From the NCBI RefSeq assembly GCF_001667115.1, contig NZ_LZIJ01000164.1:23546-87545 (forward strand): a stretch of DNA of 64,000 bases, read 5' to 3'. Below the pieces are notes generated by a model. It worked only from the letters and a program-made list of their open reading frames with translations. It did not search any database and was not told the origin of the DNA. The stretch comes from Mycobacterium sp. 852002-51163_SCH5372311 (lineage in GTDB: Bacteria; Actinomycetota; Actinomycetes; Mycobacteriales; Mycobacteriaceae). Every line of letters starts with the position of its first letter. Position 1 is the stretch's first letter. The position numbers and the translations under genes were made by a program. Below, piece by piece: positions 33,395 through 42,097 of this stretch.

Positions 33395-34480
33395 CTAGAT
33401 CGCTGCTGCCTCGATGACGCTGAACGGCGACGCCGTCTCGACCACCCGCGTCAAGCGGAAGCCTGCGCGCTCGAGGAGGTGCCGGTATTCCGCGGCGGTG
33501 CGCTCACGCGCGTCGAGCGCGAGCAGCATCTCCAAGTCCAGCCAGTTGCCCACGTATTCACGGTTGTGTGTGGGGACGACGAACTCGACCAGCAACACAT
33601 AACTGTCAGCCGCTGCCGCGCTACGCACGTTGCGCAGGATCCGCACCGCGTCGTCGTCGGACCAGTCGTGGATCACGCTCTTGAGGACGTATGCATCGCC
33701 CCCTTCGGGGACGGACTCGAAAAACGATCCCTCGGCGACCGTGATTCGGTCCTGCACCCCTTGTTCGGCAAGGACGGCCGCGGCCCCTGCCACGACTTGG
33801 GGTTGGTCGAACAGGATGCCGCGCGCTGCGGGCGTGGCAGCCAGGATTGCCGAGAGCAGCCGACCGTGCCCACCGCCGACGTCGACGATGGTGGCGTGGG
33901 CACTGAAGTCGTAGGCGGCGATTACCGGACCGATGGAAAGCGCGGATCCGCCCGTCATGGCTTCGTTGAAGATCTCGCCGAGTTCGGGCTCAGTCGCCAG
34001 GTATTCGAACATCGGTTTGCCGCGTACCTCTGAGATGACGGACCGGCCGGTACGAATCGCATCGGTGAGGTGGCTCCAATGCTCGCGGTGCTGGGGCGAC
34101 CCCAACCATCGAGCCCACCCGGCAATCGGTACCTCTGCGTCTCGGCGCAGGGTTTCCGCCAGCGGGGTGAGGTCATAGCGGCCGTCGCGGCGTTGACGGA
34201 AGATGCCCCGACTGATCAGCGCCCGAAGCAGTCGGCGAAGGGCGTCGGCGTCGGCGTTCACCGCGGCCGCCAACTCGTCGGCCGACAAGGGACCTTCGGC
34301 GAGCGCGTCCGCAATGCCAAGGTCCGCCGCTGCCGTGATCGCCTGAGCCGCCCACATATCGGCGACCATCTCCATCATCGCGACCGGAGGCGGGACCATG
34401 CGCCGGTGCAGGCGTGCGAGGTGATGCCGCGCAATCTCGATCGCCCGCACAACTTTGGCGGGCGGAACCTTGGGAGCCAT
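33395..34480 (-). CDS. SAM-dependent O-methyltransferase
   Basis: A 361-residue protein of the plant-type/hydroxyneurosporene O-methyltransferase group. A winged-helix dimerisation domain occupies about 35-115 (AADLGIADALAEGPLSADELA, RRDGRYDLTPLAETLR). The Rossmann methyltransferase domain has VDVGGGHG (199-206) for SAM, GSFFESVPEGGDAYVLKSV, and the base His in VIHDWSDDD. The closest known type in mycobacteria is Rv0567-like; the substrate is probably a phenol or quinone. It starts 11 bases after the stop of the large membrane protein, so the two form an operon. Confidence 0.9.
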   Translation of the reverse strand: MAPKVPPAKVVRAIEIARHHLARLHRRMVPPPVAMMEMVADMWAAQAITAAADLGIADALAEGPLSADELAAAVNADADALRRLLRALISRGIFRQRRDGRYDLTPLAETLRRDAEVPIAGWARWLGSPQHREHWSHLTDAIRTGRSVISEVRGKPMFEYLATEPELGEIFNEAMTGGSALSIGPVIAAYDFSAHATIVDVGGGHGRLLSAILAATPAARGILFDQPQVVAGAAAVLAEQGVQDRITVAEGSFFESVPEGGDAYVLKSVIHDWSDDDAVRILRNVRSAAAADSYVLLVEFVVPTHNREYVGNWLDLEMLLALDARERTAAEYRHLLERAGFRLTRVVETASPFSVIEAAAI

Positions 34481-34491
34481 AGGGGCGCAGC

Positions 34492-35859
34492 TTAGTCGCT
34501 GGAAACCGCTACCCGCCCGCGCAGATCGGCGGCGATGAGCCGCGCCGCGGCGTTCTGCCAGTTGTGCAGTGAGCGCTGCGGGACCTCGGTGACCAGCCAC
34601 TGCCAGGCTTGCCGGGCGGTGGGGTCGAGCCCGGCTGCGGTGGCGTTCTGCGCGTAGGCGCGCACGCCGACGACATACGGGAAATAGAGCGAGTTGTAGT
34701 AACGCCACTCCTCGGTGGTGCCGAAGTCGCCGGCGTCGCGTGGCTTGAGCCGCCCGATGCCGTCGGCGAGGACGGCTTTGAGCTCGTTGGCCCGTTCCAG
34801 GGGGTGGTCGGGTGCGCCGCGTGCGGCCAGGCGCTGATCGATCACCGGCAATGCGGTCAGCGGGCTGGCGACGAGCTTGGTCAGGTCGGCATAGTGGCCC
34901 AGCGCCCGACGGGTGAGCCGGACGAAGGTGTCGTCGTCGACATCGCTCAGCGGATCTTCGGACCGCAGCGGCAAGGCGGCCCCGGTGTGCCGGAGAGCGG
35001 CCCGGTCGGCGCGCAGCGCCGGCGACTTGGAGAACGCCAGTCGGTCCAAGATCCCAGCCAAGGGATCGGCCAGCACCTGCACCGTGATCGCGATCGCCAG
35101 GCTGGTGAACAGCAGGACGGTCAGCGCGATCTGTGCGGTGGGCACATTGCGGGTCAGCGCCAAGCCGATCAATGCCTGGCCGCCGAACAGCACGGCGATC
35201 GCCACCGAGCCGGCAAACGAGCGCTGCATATCGGCCCACAGCGCCTGACCCTCGTCGAACGCGTCCCACCGTGCCACCGCAACCCCGAGCAACAGCACGT
35301 CCACACCCGTCGACGCCAGGGCCAGCCAGCTGGGCAGCAGACCCAGCGGAATGATCAGGATGGCATTGGACAACGCAAAGAACAGCGTCGCCAGCACCAC
35401 TACCCCGGCGACCGGCTGCGCGGTCCGCCGCACCGCTGCGACCATGGCACCAAGGGTGGAAATCGAGATCACCGCGAACATGGTCAGATGGCCCGGCCGC
35501 AGCGGACCTTCGACGCTGCCGGCCATCATCGCCCCGAAAAGAGTCAGCGTGCCGACCCCGGCGACGAGCAGCAACTCGCCGGTACGCGCCCGCCAGCTTT
35601 CGCACGGCCGGGACAGCTCGACGAGCACCGCGAACCACGCCACGCTAGGTACCGCGGCCAAATAGATCTCGAGCTGACTGAGTAAATGGGTGTGCTGTTG
35701 ACTAGCCGTGTTCCGCACCGCGTCCAACGCAACCACCAGCGCAAAGCCACACAGTCCGACTGCGGCCAACGCGAGTACCGGTTTGCGCGGATCGCGGGCC
35801 AGCAGGTACAAACCGAGCCATCCACTCAGTGTGAATACCAGCGCCGACAGCGCAGCCAT
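34492..35859 (-). CDS. Polytopic membrane protein with cytoplasmic C-terminal domain, function unknown
   Basis: A 455-residue protein. The first 260 or so residues contain about eight membrane helices (FTLSGWLGLYLLA, LALAAVGLCGFALVVAL, LEIYLAAVPSVAWFAVLV, LLLVAGVGTLTLFGAMMA and others). The last 180 residues are soluble, with a helical region RRALGHYADLTKLVASPL, the segment TEEWRYYNSLYFPYVVGVRAYA and an aromatic C terminus. The layout resembles membrane sensor domains of signalling proteins, but no kinase or cyclase domain follows. It is co-transcribed with the O-methyltransferase. The ATG lies 13 bases from the repeat array at 35872. Confidence 0.8.
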   Translation of the reverse strand: MAALSALVFTLSGWLGLYLLARDPRKPVLALAAVGLCGFALVVALDAVRNTASQQHTHLLSQLEIYLAAVPSVAWFAVLVELSRPCESWRARTGELLLVAGVGTLTLFGAMMAGSVEGPLRPGHLTMFAVISISTLGAMVAAVRRTAQPVAGVVVLATLFFALSNAILIIPLGLLPSWLALASTGVDVLLLGVAVARWDAFDEGQALWADMQRSFAGSVAIAVLFGGQALIGLALTRNVPTAQIALTVLLFTSLAIAITVQVLADPLAGILDRLAFSKSPALRADRAALRHTGAALPLRSEDPLSDVDDDTFVRLTRRALGHYADLTKLVASPLTALPVIDQRLAARGAPDHPLERANELKAVLADGIGRLKPRDAGDFGTTEEWRYYNSLYFPYVVGVRAYAQNATAAGLDPTARQAWQWLVTEVPQRSLHNWQNAAARLIAADLRGRVAVSSD

Positions 35860-35871
35860 GCCATCCAGTGT

Positions 35872-35957
35872 GGCACGCGGCTCACGTGCCGATCGCAAGC
35901 GCGGCGGAGCCGGGCGCAGCGGGTCGGCACGCGGCTCAGACGTGCCGATCGCAAGCG
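35872..35957. repeat. 56-bp tandem hairpin repeat (family B), one full and two partial copies
   Basis: One complete unit (35885-35940) with outer arms CGTGCCGA/TCGGCACG around the core GCGCGGCGGAGCCGGGCGC, preceded by the last 13 bases of another unit and followed by the first 17 of a third. It fills the gap between the Z-FPP synthase stop codon (35958) and the start of the membrane protein gene. Confidence 0.8.
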
Positions 35958-36746
35958 CTACTTGCCGTACCGGCGATGCCGCTGGCTGTAGTCGCGCAGC
36001 GCGCGCAGGAAGTCGACCCGGCGAAATGCCGGCCAGTGCGCCTCGGTGAACCACATCTCCGAGTAGGCGCTCTGCCACAGCAGGAACCCCGATAGGCGTT
36101 GCTCGCCCGAGGTGCGGATCACCAGGTCGGGATCGGGTTGTCCAGAGGTGTAGAGGTTTTCGGAGATCGCTTCGACGGTCACGGCGTCGACGAGCTCCTC
36201 GGCTGTAGCGCCGTTGGCAAGTTGCTTGCTCAACAACGCGCGCACCGCGTCGACGATCTCCCGGCGGCCGCCGTAGCCCACGGCGACGTTGACGTGGAAA
36301 GGCGCGATGCCCGGCGTCGACTCCACCGCGCCGCGCAGCCGGCGGGCAGGTTCCTCGCCGAGCAGCTCGAGATCCCCGACGGTGCGCACACTCCAATGAT
36401 TGGCCGGCGCGCAGATCTCCTCGACGACGTCGGTGATGATCTCGATGAGTGCGGCGAGCTCCTCCGGATCGCGCTGCAGGTTCTCGGTGGACAGCAGGTA
36501 CACCGTGGTCATCTCGATGCCGGCTTCCTGGCACCACCGCAGCATCTCGGCGATCTTGGCGGCGCCCATCCGGTAGCCGTAGCTGACGTCGTCGTAGCCC
36601 GCACTGCGCGCCCATCGCCGGTTGCCGTCACACAGCACCGCGATGTGCCGGGGCAGCTCGGATTTCGAAGCGGCCAGACCCTGCTTCAGCCGCAGCTCGT
36701 AGACGCGATACAACGGCTCCTTGAGCCGCGGCGGGATGATCTCCAC
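35958..36746 (-). CDS. Short-chain Z-isoprenyl diphosphate synthase (Z,E-farnesyl diphosphate synthase)
   Basis: A 262-residue cis-prenyltransferase, the same length as Rv1086, which adds one isoprene unit to geranyl diphosphate to give omega,E,Z-farnesyl diphosphate, a precursor of decaprenyl phosphate for cell wall synthesis. The catalytic Asp is in AVLCDGNRRWAR (D40), and IRTSGEQRLSGFLLWQSAYSE forms the C-terminal diphosphate site. The GTG start at 36746 was chosen by alignment to the H37Rv length; an upstream extension to 36968 is not protein-like. It is divergent from the hemolysin III gene. Confidence 0.95.
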   Translation of the reverse strand: MEIIPPRLKEPLYRVYELRLKQGLAASKSELPRHIAVLCDGNRRWARSAGYDDVSYGYRMGAAKIAEMLRWCQEAGIEMTTVYLLSTENLQRDPEELAALIEIITDVVEEICAPANHWSVRTVGDLELLGEEPARRLRGAVESTPGIAPFHVNVAVGYGGRREIVDAVRALLSKQLANGATAEELVDAVTVEAISENLYTSGQPDPDLVIRTSGEQRLSGFLLWQSAYSEMWFTEAHWPAFRRVDFLRALRDYSQRHRRYGK

Positions 36747-36903
36747 GAAGATCCAGACTACTGTGACGGGCAACCATCGCCGGCCCAGTTTTCCGCCAAC
36801 ATCACGTCTTGCCGAACGGCGCAGGACGGTCATCGACGCTACTGTTGATGATCGATAACGGCCACTGGCACTCGACTCGGCAACACAGGAAGGACCCGGC
36901 CAG

Positions 36904-37644
36904 GTGAGCACGGTCACGAATGCGGAGCCCGAATCCGGGTCTTCATCCGAGGACGCCAATCCCGGCACTGTCGCCGAGCAACTGGTCGAAGGTGTAGCCC
37001 GGGTTCTGACAAGGCCGCGTTTCCGCGGCTGGATCCACGTGTACGCCGCCGGGATCGCGGTGCTCGCAGGTGCCTCGCTGGTCGCGGTGTCCTGGGCGCT
37101 GGCATCTACCCGTGCCGGGCTGGCGACGCTCGGCTACACCGCGGCGACGATCTTGATGTTCACTGTGAGCGCCACCTATCACCGCGTCAATTGGAAGTCT
37201 GCGACCGCCCGAACATGGATGAAGCGGCTGGACCACTCGATGATCTTCGTGTTCATCGCCGGCAGCTACACCCCGTTCGCGCTGCTGGCGCTGCCCAGGG
37301 ATCAGGGCCGTCTGGTGTTGTGGATCGTGTGGGGCGGCGCTCTGGCCGGCATCCTGCTGAAGATGTGCTGGCCGTCGTCACCGCGCTGGGTCGGCGTGCC
37401 GCTCTATCTGATGCTGGGCTGGGTTGCGGTGTGGTTCACCGGGACGATCCTGCACAACGCCGGAGTGGCCGCCATGGTGCTGCTGTTCGTCGGCGGCGCC
37501 CTGTACAGCATCGGCGGCATTCTCTATGGGCTGCGCTGGCCCGACCCGTGGCCGACGACATTCGGATACCACGAGTTCTTCCATGCGTGCACCGCGGTAG
37601 CGGCGATCTGCCACTACATCGCCATGTGGTTTGTGGTGTTCTGA
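36904..37644 (+). CDS. Hemolysin III/PAQR-family membrane protein
   Basis: A 246-residue protein with seven membrane helices of the hemolysin III (PAQR, TrhA) family, corresponding to Rv1085c. The conserved zinc-site and family residues are in SATYHRVNW, RLDHSMIFVFIAGSYTPF and GYHEFFHACTAVAAICHY. The first 40 residues are acidic and cytoplasmic. In bacteria this family influences membrane lipid homeostasis; the haemolysin name comes from one Bacillus protein. The GTG start follows GGCCAG without a strong ribosome site. It is convergent with the DUF255 gene at a gap of 6 bases. Confidence 0.92.
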   Translation: MSTVTNAEPESGSSSEDANPGTVAEQLVEGVARVLTRPRFRGWIHVYAAGIAVLAGASLVAVSWALASTRAGLATLGYTAATILMFTVSATYHRVNWKSATARTWMKRLDHSMIFVFIAGSYTPFALLALPRDQGRLVLWIVWGGALAGILLKMCWPSSPRWVGVPLYLMLGWVAVWFTGTILHNAGVAAMVLLFVGGALYSIGGILYGLRWPDPWPTTFGYHEFFHACTAVAAICHYIAMWFVVF

Positions 37645-37650
37645 CCTGCG

Positions 37651-39663
37651 TTACTCGGGCACGTGCAGGGCGGTCGCGAGTTCCGCGACGCCGGTGACGG
37701 GCAGATCGCAGGTTCGTCCCCGGCACACGTAAGCGGCGTCGGCCCCGGCCACTCGGTCCCGGCCGGCCAACAGGGCCGTCGAATCCCGCTCACCGCCGAC
37801 GACGATCGACCCGCCCGGTGCCAGCCGGCGGGCCTCCGCCAACAGAGTCGACGTCGACGGGTCGCAGGCCACCGCGATCTGCAGCGGTCCGCGCACGGCG
37901 GCCTCGGCGACGGTCAGCCAATGCCCGGCCGAGCGCGGAGCCCGCGCCAGCAGGACCGAACTCGTGCGCAGCGCGTCGGCCGCCGCCTGCAGATAACGCT
38001 CGGCCCGTTCGCCGTCGACGAGATGCGCGGCGGTCAACAGCGCCTCGGCGATCGACGACGCACCCGACGGAGTCGCGCCGTCCAACGGGTCGGCCGGCCG
38101 GACCACCAGCTGCTCGGCATCGTCGGCCGTGTCGAACCAACGGCCGGGCTGCTGCGGGTCAGCGAAGTGCCGCAACGCGATATCGAGCAAATCGGTGGCC
38201 GCCGTCAGCCAGCTGTCGTCTGCGGTGAGCTGGTATAGCGCCAGCAATCCGGTGGCCAGCATCGCGTGGTCCTCCAGGATTCCGGCGCTGTCGCCCACCA
38301 CGCCGCCCAGGCTGGCCCGGCGCAGCCGACCGTCGACGAGATGCAATTTCAGCAGCTTGGTCGCACATCGCTGCGTGGCGTCCGCTAACCCGGGTTCCTG
38401 AAGCGCGACACTGGCTTCGGCCAACGCGGTAATCGCCAGCCCGTTCCACGACGTGACGACCTTGTCGTCGCGCCCGGGCTGGACCCGGTTGAGCCGCGCT
38501 GCGAGCAGCGCGGCGCGAATCCGTTCGGCGCGTTGCGGATCGTCCGGATCGGCCGGCAACTGCAGCACCGAGGACCCGTATTCGAAGGTGCCGGAGGGGG
38601 TGACCGCGAAAAGCTCTGCCGCCCAACGGCCGTCGTCGGCGCCGAGTACCTCCGTTAGCTGGGCGGGCGTCCAGACATACGTCGAGCCCTCACGGCCGTC
38701 GGCGTCGGCGTCCAGGGATGACGTGAACATGTCGCCGACAGCCAGGTCGGCGAGCATGAACCGTGCGGTCTGCGCGGCGACCCTGCGCGCCAAGGGATTT
38801 CCGGTGCGCCTTGCCCAGTGCGCGTACACCCGCAACAGTAATGCGTTGTCGTACAGCATCTTCTCGAAATGCGGTACCACCCAAGCATTGTCGACGCTGT
38901 AGCGGGCAAAGCCGCCGGCAAGTTGATCGTAAATACCACCGCGTGCCATTGCATTACCGGTGCGCGAGACCGCCTCCAGCGCTGCCGGCGAACCGGTGCG
39001 CTCATAGTTCCGCAGCAGCGCCTCCAGCAGCGCCGACGGCGGGAACTTGGGCGCTCCGCCGAAGCTGCCGTGAACCGTGTCCTGATCGCGCAGCACGGCC
39101 GCGACGGCGTGGTCACATAGCGACGGCGACACTTCCGGGCCACCGCCGGGCAACCCCGAACTCATCGAGCGCAGCTCACCGGCAATGTGACCGGAGGCTT
39201 CCTCGACCTCGTCGCGGCGCTCCCGCCACGTCTGGGATACGGCTGAAAGTAATTGCAGGAAGCTGGCTTTCGGATAGTAGGTGCCGCAGAAAAAGGGCCG
39301 GCCGTCGGGCGTGAGGAAACAGGTCATCGGCCAACCGCCCTGCCCGGTGAGCGCGACGGTGGCGTTCATGTAGACCGCGTCGATGTCGGGCCGTTCCTCC
39401 CGGTCGACTTTGATGCAGACAAATCCCTCGTTCATGACGGCAGCCACGTCGGCGTCCTCGAACGATTCGTGAGCCATCACATGACACCAGTGGCAGGCCG
39501 CATAGCCGATGGACAGCAGGATCGGCACGTCGCGCTCGGCGGCGTCGGCCAGCGCTTGCGACGTCCACTGCTGCCAGTGCACCGGGTTGTCGGCGTGCTG
39601 GCGCAGGTACGGGCTCGTGGCCAGCCCGAGGGTATTGGTCTGCGAGGCGTCAGCCGGGCTCAT
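37651..39663 (-). CDS. DUF255 thioredoxin-domain protein (YyaL/SPATA20 type)
   Basis: A 670-residue protein, corresponding to Rv1084. The N-terminal thioredoxin-like domain has NPVHWQQW and the CxxC active site in YAACHWCHVMAHESF (C57, C60). A long (alpha/alpha)6-barrel region follows (GGIYDQLAGGFARYSVD, VPHFEKMLYDNALLLRVY), similar to sugar epimerases. The reaction is unknown. Its start overlaps the stop of the small membrane protein by 14 bases, which in turn overlaps mca, so all three are one operon. The link with mycothiol metabolism suggests a thiol-related role, which is inference. Confidence 0.93.
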   Translation of the reverse strand: MSPADASQTNTLGLATSPYLRQHADNPVHWQQWTSQALADAAERDVPILLSIGYAACHWCHVMAHESFEDADVAAVMNEGFVCIKVDREERPDIDAVYMNATVALTGQGGWPMTCFLTPDGRPFFCGTYYPKASFLQLLSAVSQTWRERRDEVEEASGHIAGELRSMSSGLPGGGPEVSPSLCDHAVAAVLRDQDTVHGSFGGAPKFPPSALLEALLRNYERTGSPAALEAVSRTGNAMARGGIYDQLAGGFARYSVDNAWVVPHFEKMLYDNALLLRVYAHWARRTGNPLARRVAAQTARFMLADLAVGDMFTSSLDADADGREGSTYVWTPAQLTEVLGADDGRWAAELFAVTPSGTFEYGSSVLQLPADPDDPQRAERIRAALLAARLNRVQPGRDDKVVTSWNGLAITALAEASVALQEPGLADATQRCATKLLKLHLVDGRLRRASLGGVVGDSAGILEDHAMLATGLLALYQLTADDSWLTAATDLLDIALRHFADPQQPGRWFDTADDAEQLVVRPADPLDGATPSGASSIAEALLTAAHLVDGERAERYLQAAADALRTSSVLLARAPRSAGHWLTVAEAAVRGPLQIAVACDPSTSTLLAEARRLAPGGSIVVGGERDSTALLAGRDRVAGADAAYVCRGRTCDLPVTGVAELATALHVPE

Positions 39664-39937
39664 CGCCGGATCCCGGCCGGTGCTCGTGCTCGGCCCCGTC
39701 CACGGTGTCGGTGCCCTCGTCAGCCGCCTGGTCGAGCTCGGGGTTGTCGCGGTCGAACGACTTGGGGACCTTCTTGAGTTGCCGGTTCATCGAACGCAGC
39801 AGGAACAGTGTCGCGATCACCAGCAGCACGATCACCAGCAGCCCGAACGGGCTGGCCTTGCCGAAATCGGGACCGGTGTTGTGCGGGGTCCCTTCAGCGA
39901 GCCACCGAGCGCTCGTCGCGAGGAAAAGCTGATTCAC
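39650..39937 (-). CDS. Small single-pass membrane protein of the mca operon (Rv1083-like)
   Basis: A 95-residue protein with a membrane helix (FGLLVIVLLVIATLFLL, about 32-48) followed by a cytoplasmic tail rich in Asp, Glu, Gly and His. The conserved juxtamembrane segment RSMNRQLKKVPKSFDRD is typical of this actinobacterial family. The GTG start forms a GTGA overlap with the mca stop, and its own end overlaps the DUF255 gene. The function is unknown; conserved linkage suggests it anchors or assists one of its neighbours. Confidence 0.88.
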   Translation of the reverse strand: MNQLFLATSARWLAEGTPHNTGPDFGKASPFGLLVIVLLVIATLFLLRSMNRQLKKVPKSFDRDNPELDQAADEGTDTVDGAEHEHRPGSGDEPG

Positions 39938-40806
39938 CCGTCTGACTCGATTCCGGCGAACAGGTCGGTCTCGGGGAGGCCGACCGGCACCCGCGAGCGG
40001 GCCAACTCGTATTCCTCCGTCGGCCATAGCCGCTGTTGCCACGCGATCGGCGCGGCGAAGAATTCGGCGTTCGGGTCGATCTGGGTGGCGTGTGCCCGCA
40101 GCGCGTCGTCGCGCCGGCTGAAATACGCCGAGCACTCGACGCGTGTGGTCACCCGGTCGGCGAACACGTCATGGCTGGGATCCCAAAGCTCGAGCCATTT
40201 CTTGAACGGGCCCTCTTGCCCGTGCCTGACGAATTCGTCCTGCAGCACCTGCATCCGCTGGCGCAGGAAACCGTGAATGTAATACAGCTTGGAAACCGGC
40301 CAGGGCTCTCCCGCTTCCCTGAAGCGGCAGTAGTCCCCGGCCGCCTCGTAGGCCGCCACCGACACCTGGTGGCAGCGGATGTGGTCAGGATGCGGGTAAC
40401 CGCCGTTCTCGTCGTAGGTGAGCATCACGTGCGGCCGGAACTCGCGGACCACCCGCACCAGGGCGGCGGTGGACACTTCCAGCGGCACCAGCGCGAAACA
40501 GCCGTCAGGCAATGGCGGCGGCAGGTCGCCCTTGGGCAGGCCGGAGTCGACGAAACCCAGCCAGGTGTGCTCCACGCCGAGGATCTCGGCCGCCTTGGCC
40601 ATCTCGTCGCGCCGGATCTCGGCGATGTGCCCGTGCACGTCGGGCAGGTCCATGGCCGGGTTGAGGATTTCGCCGCGCTCGCCGCCCGTCAACGTCACCA
40701 CCAGAACGCGGTGACCCTCGTCGGCGTAGCGGGCAAGGGTGGCGGCGCCCTTGCTGGACTCGTCGTCGGGGTGGGCGTGCACCGCCATTAACCGCAGCTC
40801 GCTCAC
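39934..40806 (-). CDS. mca: Mycothiol S-conjugate amidase
   Basis: A 290-residue zinc enzyme that cleaves mycothiol-toxin conjugates to a mercapturic acid, which is exported, and GlcN-Ins, which is recycled. The zinc motif AHPDDE is at residues 11-16 and GGYPHPDHIRCHQ gives the third ligand; TGGERGE is also typical. The presence of mca confirms an actinobacterium that makes mycothiol. The GTG at 40806 has AAGGGG 5 bases upstream. It heads the operon with the small membrane protein and DUF255. Confidence 0.95.
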   Translation of the reverse strand: MSELRLMAVHAHPDDESSKGAATLARYADEGHRVLVVTLTGGERGEILNPAMDLPDVHGHIAEIRRDEMAKAAEILGVEHTWLGFVDSGLPKGDLPPPLPDGCFALVPLEVSTAALVRVVREFRPHVMLTYDENGGYPHPDHIRCHQVSVAAYEAAGDYCRFREAGEPWPVSKLYYIHGFLRQRMQVLQDEFVRHGQEGPFKKWLELWDPSHDVFADRVTTRVECSAYFSRRDDALRAHATQIDPNAEFFAAPIAWQQRLWPTEEYELARSRVPVGLPETDLFAGIESDG

Positions 40807-40840
40807 GTGTCCCCTTGTCGGTCCGCCTGATCGCCCCTTG

Positions 40841-40863
40841 GGGTCATTAGCTGACCCTATAAT
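40841..40863 (+). promoter_or_regulatory. Palindrome abutting a TATAAT -10 box
   Basis: GGGTCA-TTAGC-TGACCC (40841-40857) directly precedes TATAAT (40858-40863). The predicted transcription start is near 40870, on the plus strand, for the DUF4307 gene. The site lies in a divergent region with mca (start 40806), so a bound factor could influence both. Confidence 0.5.
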
Positions 40864-40922
40864 TCCAAACTTCGATGACTGCATCCTGTCGCCGACCCCA
40901 GCACGGAATTGAAACGGCTCTG

Positions 40923-41351
40923 ATGGACTTAGAACCTGCGTCACGTCCCGAAGCCCGCTATGGGCGTGCGCGGCTCTCCAGCAGGTCACGTCGCCGTGTC
41001 GCCATCGCGCTTACATTGCTGGTCTTGGTTGCCGGCGTCGTCATCGCCACCATCGGCTATCGACGGCTGAGCACCAGCGCGGTGTCGGGCACGCTGGCCG
41101 GCTATCGGGTTATCGACGACGAGACGGCGTCGGTAACGATCAGCGTGACGCGTAAGGACCCGTCGCGGCCAGTGGACTGCATTGTGCGGGTCCGGGCCAA
41201 AGACGGCAGCGAAACCGGTCGACGCGAAGTGTTGGTCCCGCCGTCCACCCAGGGCACGGTACAGGTGACGACGACGCTGAAATCCAGCAAGCCGCCGGTG
41301 ATGGCGGACATCTACGGTTGCGGCACCAACGTACCGAGCTATCTACGCTGA
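40923..41351 (+). CDS. DUF4307 single-pass membrane protein
   Basis: A 142-residue protein corresponding to Rv1081c. A basic N terminus (RYGRARLSSRSRRR) is followed by a membrane helix (VAIALTLLVLVAGVVIATIGY) and an outer beta-rich domain with VTISVTRKDPSRPVDCIVRVRAKDG and a C-terminal DIYGCGTNVPSYLR, the DUF4307 pattern with two Cys. An in-frame ATG at 40875, 5 bases after the predicted transcription start, would add 16 residues. The function is unknown. It precedes greA with a gap of 242 bases. Confidence 0.85.
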   Translation: MDLEPASRPEARYGRARLSSRSRRRVAIALTLLVLVAGVVIATIGYRRLSTSAVSGTLAGYRVIDDETASVTISVTRKDPSRPVDCIVRVRAKDGSETGRREVLVPPSTQGTVQVTTTLKSSKPPVMADIYGCGTNVPSYLR

Positions 41352-41593
41352 CGGTCACCGTGCGCCTTGGCTTGTCTTAGCTTGTGATAGGCACAAATGC
41401 CCACATCGATTGTTTCCGCAGTGGTAACATAGATGAATGCACGGTTCCGGCTGGGGCCGTGTATTGCTGCATTAGTGGCCGTAAGCAGAACGGGGCGGCA
41501 GCACGACGGGTTGGGGGCCCGGATGCGATCCGGCCAGCCTGATCGAAAGCTTGCGCGGATACGCGGAATCGAGAACACAAGGAGCACGACGAG

Positions 41594-42088
41594 ATGACGG
41601 ATACTCAGGTGACCTGGTTGACCCAAGAGTCACATGACCGACTCAAGGCCGAGCTCGATCAGCTGATTGCGAACCGTCCGATCATCGCCGCGGAAATCAA
41701 CGACCGCCGTGAGGAGGGCGACCTGCGCGAGAACGGCGGGTATCACGCCGCCCGCGAGGAGCAGGGCCAGCAGGAGGCCCGCATCCGCCAGCTGCAGGAC
41801 CTGCTGAACAACGCCAAGGTCGGCGAAGCGCCCAAGCAGTCGGGCGTAGCGCTGCCCGGTTCGGTGGTGAAGGTCTACTACAACGGCGACGAGTCGGACA
41901 CCGAGACCTTCCTGATCGCCACCCGCCAAGAGGGCGTCAACGACGGCAAACTCGAAGTGTTCTCGCCGAACTCACCGCTGGGCGGCGCTCTGATCGACGC
42001 CAAGGTAGGCGAGACGCGCAGCTACACCGTGCCGAACGGCAACACCGTCGAAGTCACACTGGTCAGCGCGGAGCCCTACCACTCGTAA
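41594..42088 (+). CDS. greA: Transcription elongation factor GreA
   Basis: A 164-residue factor that binds the RNA polymerase secondary channel and stimulates cleavage of backtracked RNA. The N-terminal coiled coil has the family pattern LKAELDQLI, INDRREEGDLRENGGYHAA with the acidic tip, and QEARIRQLQDLL; the C-terminal domain carries GSVVKVYYNGDESDTETF. AAGGAG lies 9 bases before the ATG. An inverted repeat at 42098-42157 begins 10 bases after its stop and probably acts as terminator. Confidence 0.97.
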   Translation: MTDTQVTWLTQESHDRLKAELDQLIANRPIIAAEINDRREEGDLRENGGYHAAREEQGQQEARIRQLQDLLNNAKVGEAPKQSGVALPGSVVKVYYNGDESDTETFLIATRQEGVNDGKLEVFSPNSPLGGALIDAKVGETRSYTVPNGNTVEVTLVSAEPYHS

Positions 42089-42097
42089 TCCACTGTC

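Noticed and set aside
33395..35638. Apparent 747-residue fusion protein
   Set aside because: Only the part from 34480 downwards reads as an O-methyltransferase; the upstream part is an out-of-frame reading of the membrane protein gene.
37863..37950. Dense inverted repeats in the DUF255 gene
   Set aside because: They lie within a well-supported coding region and reflect GC-rich codon use.
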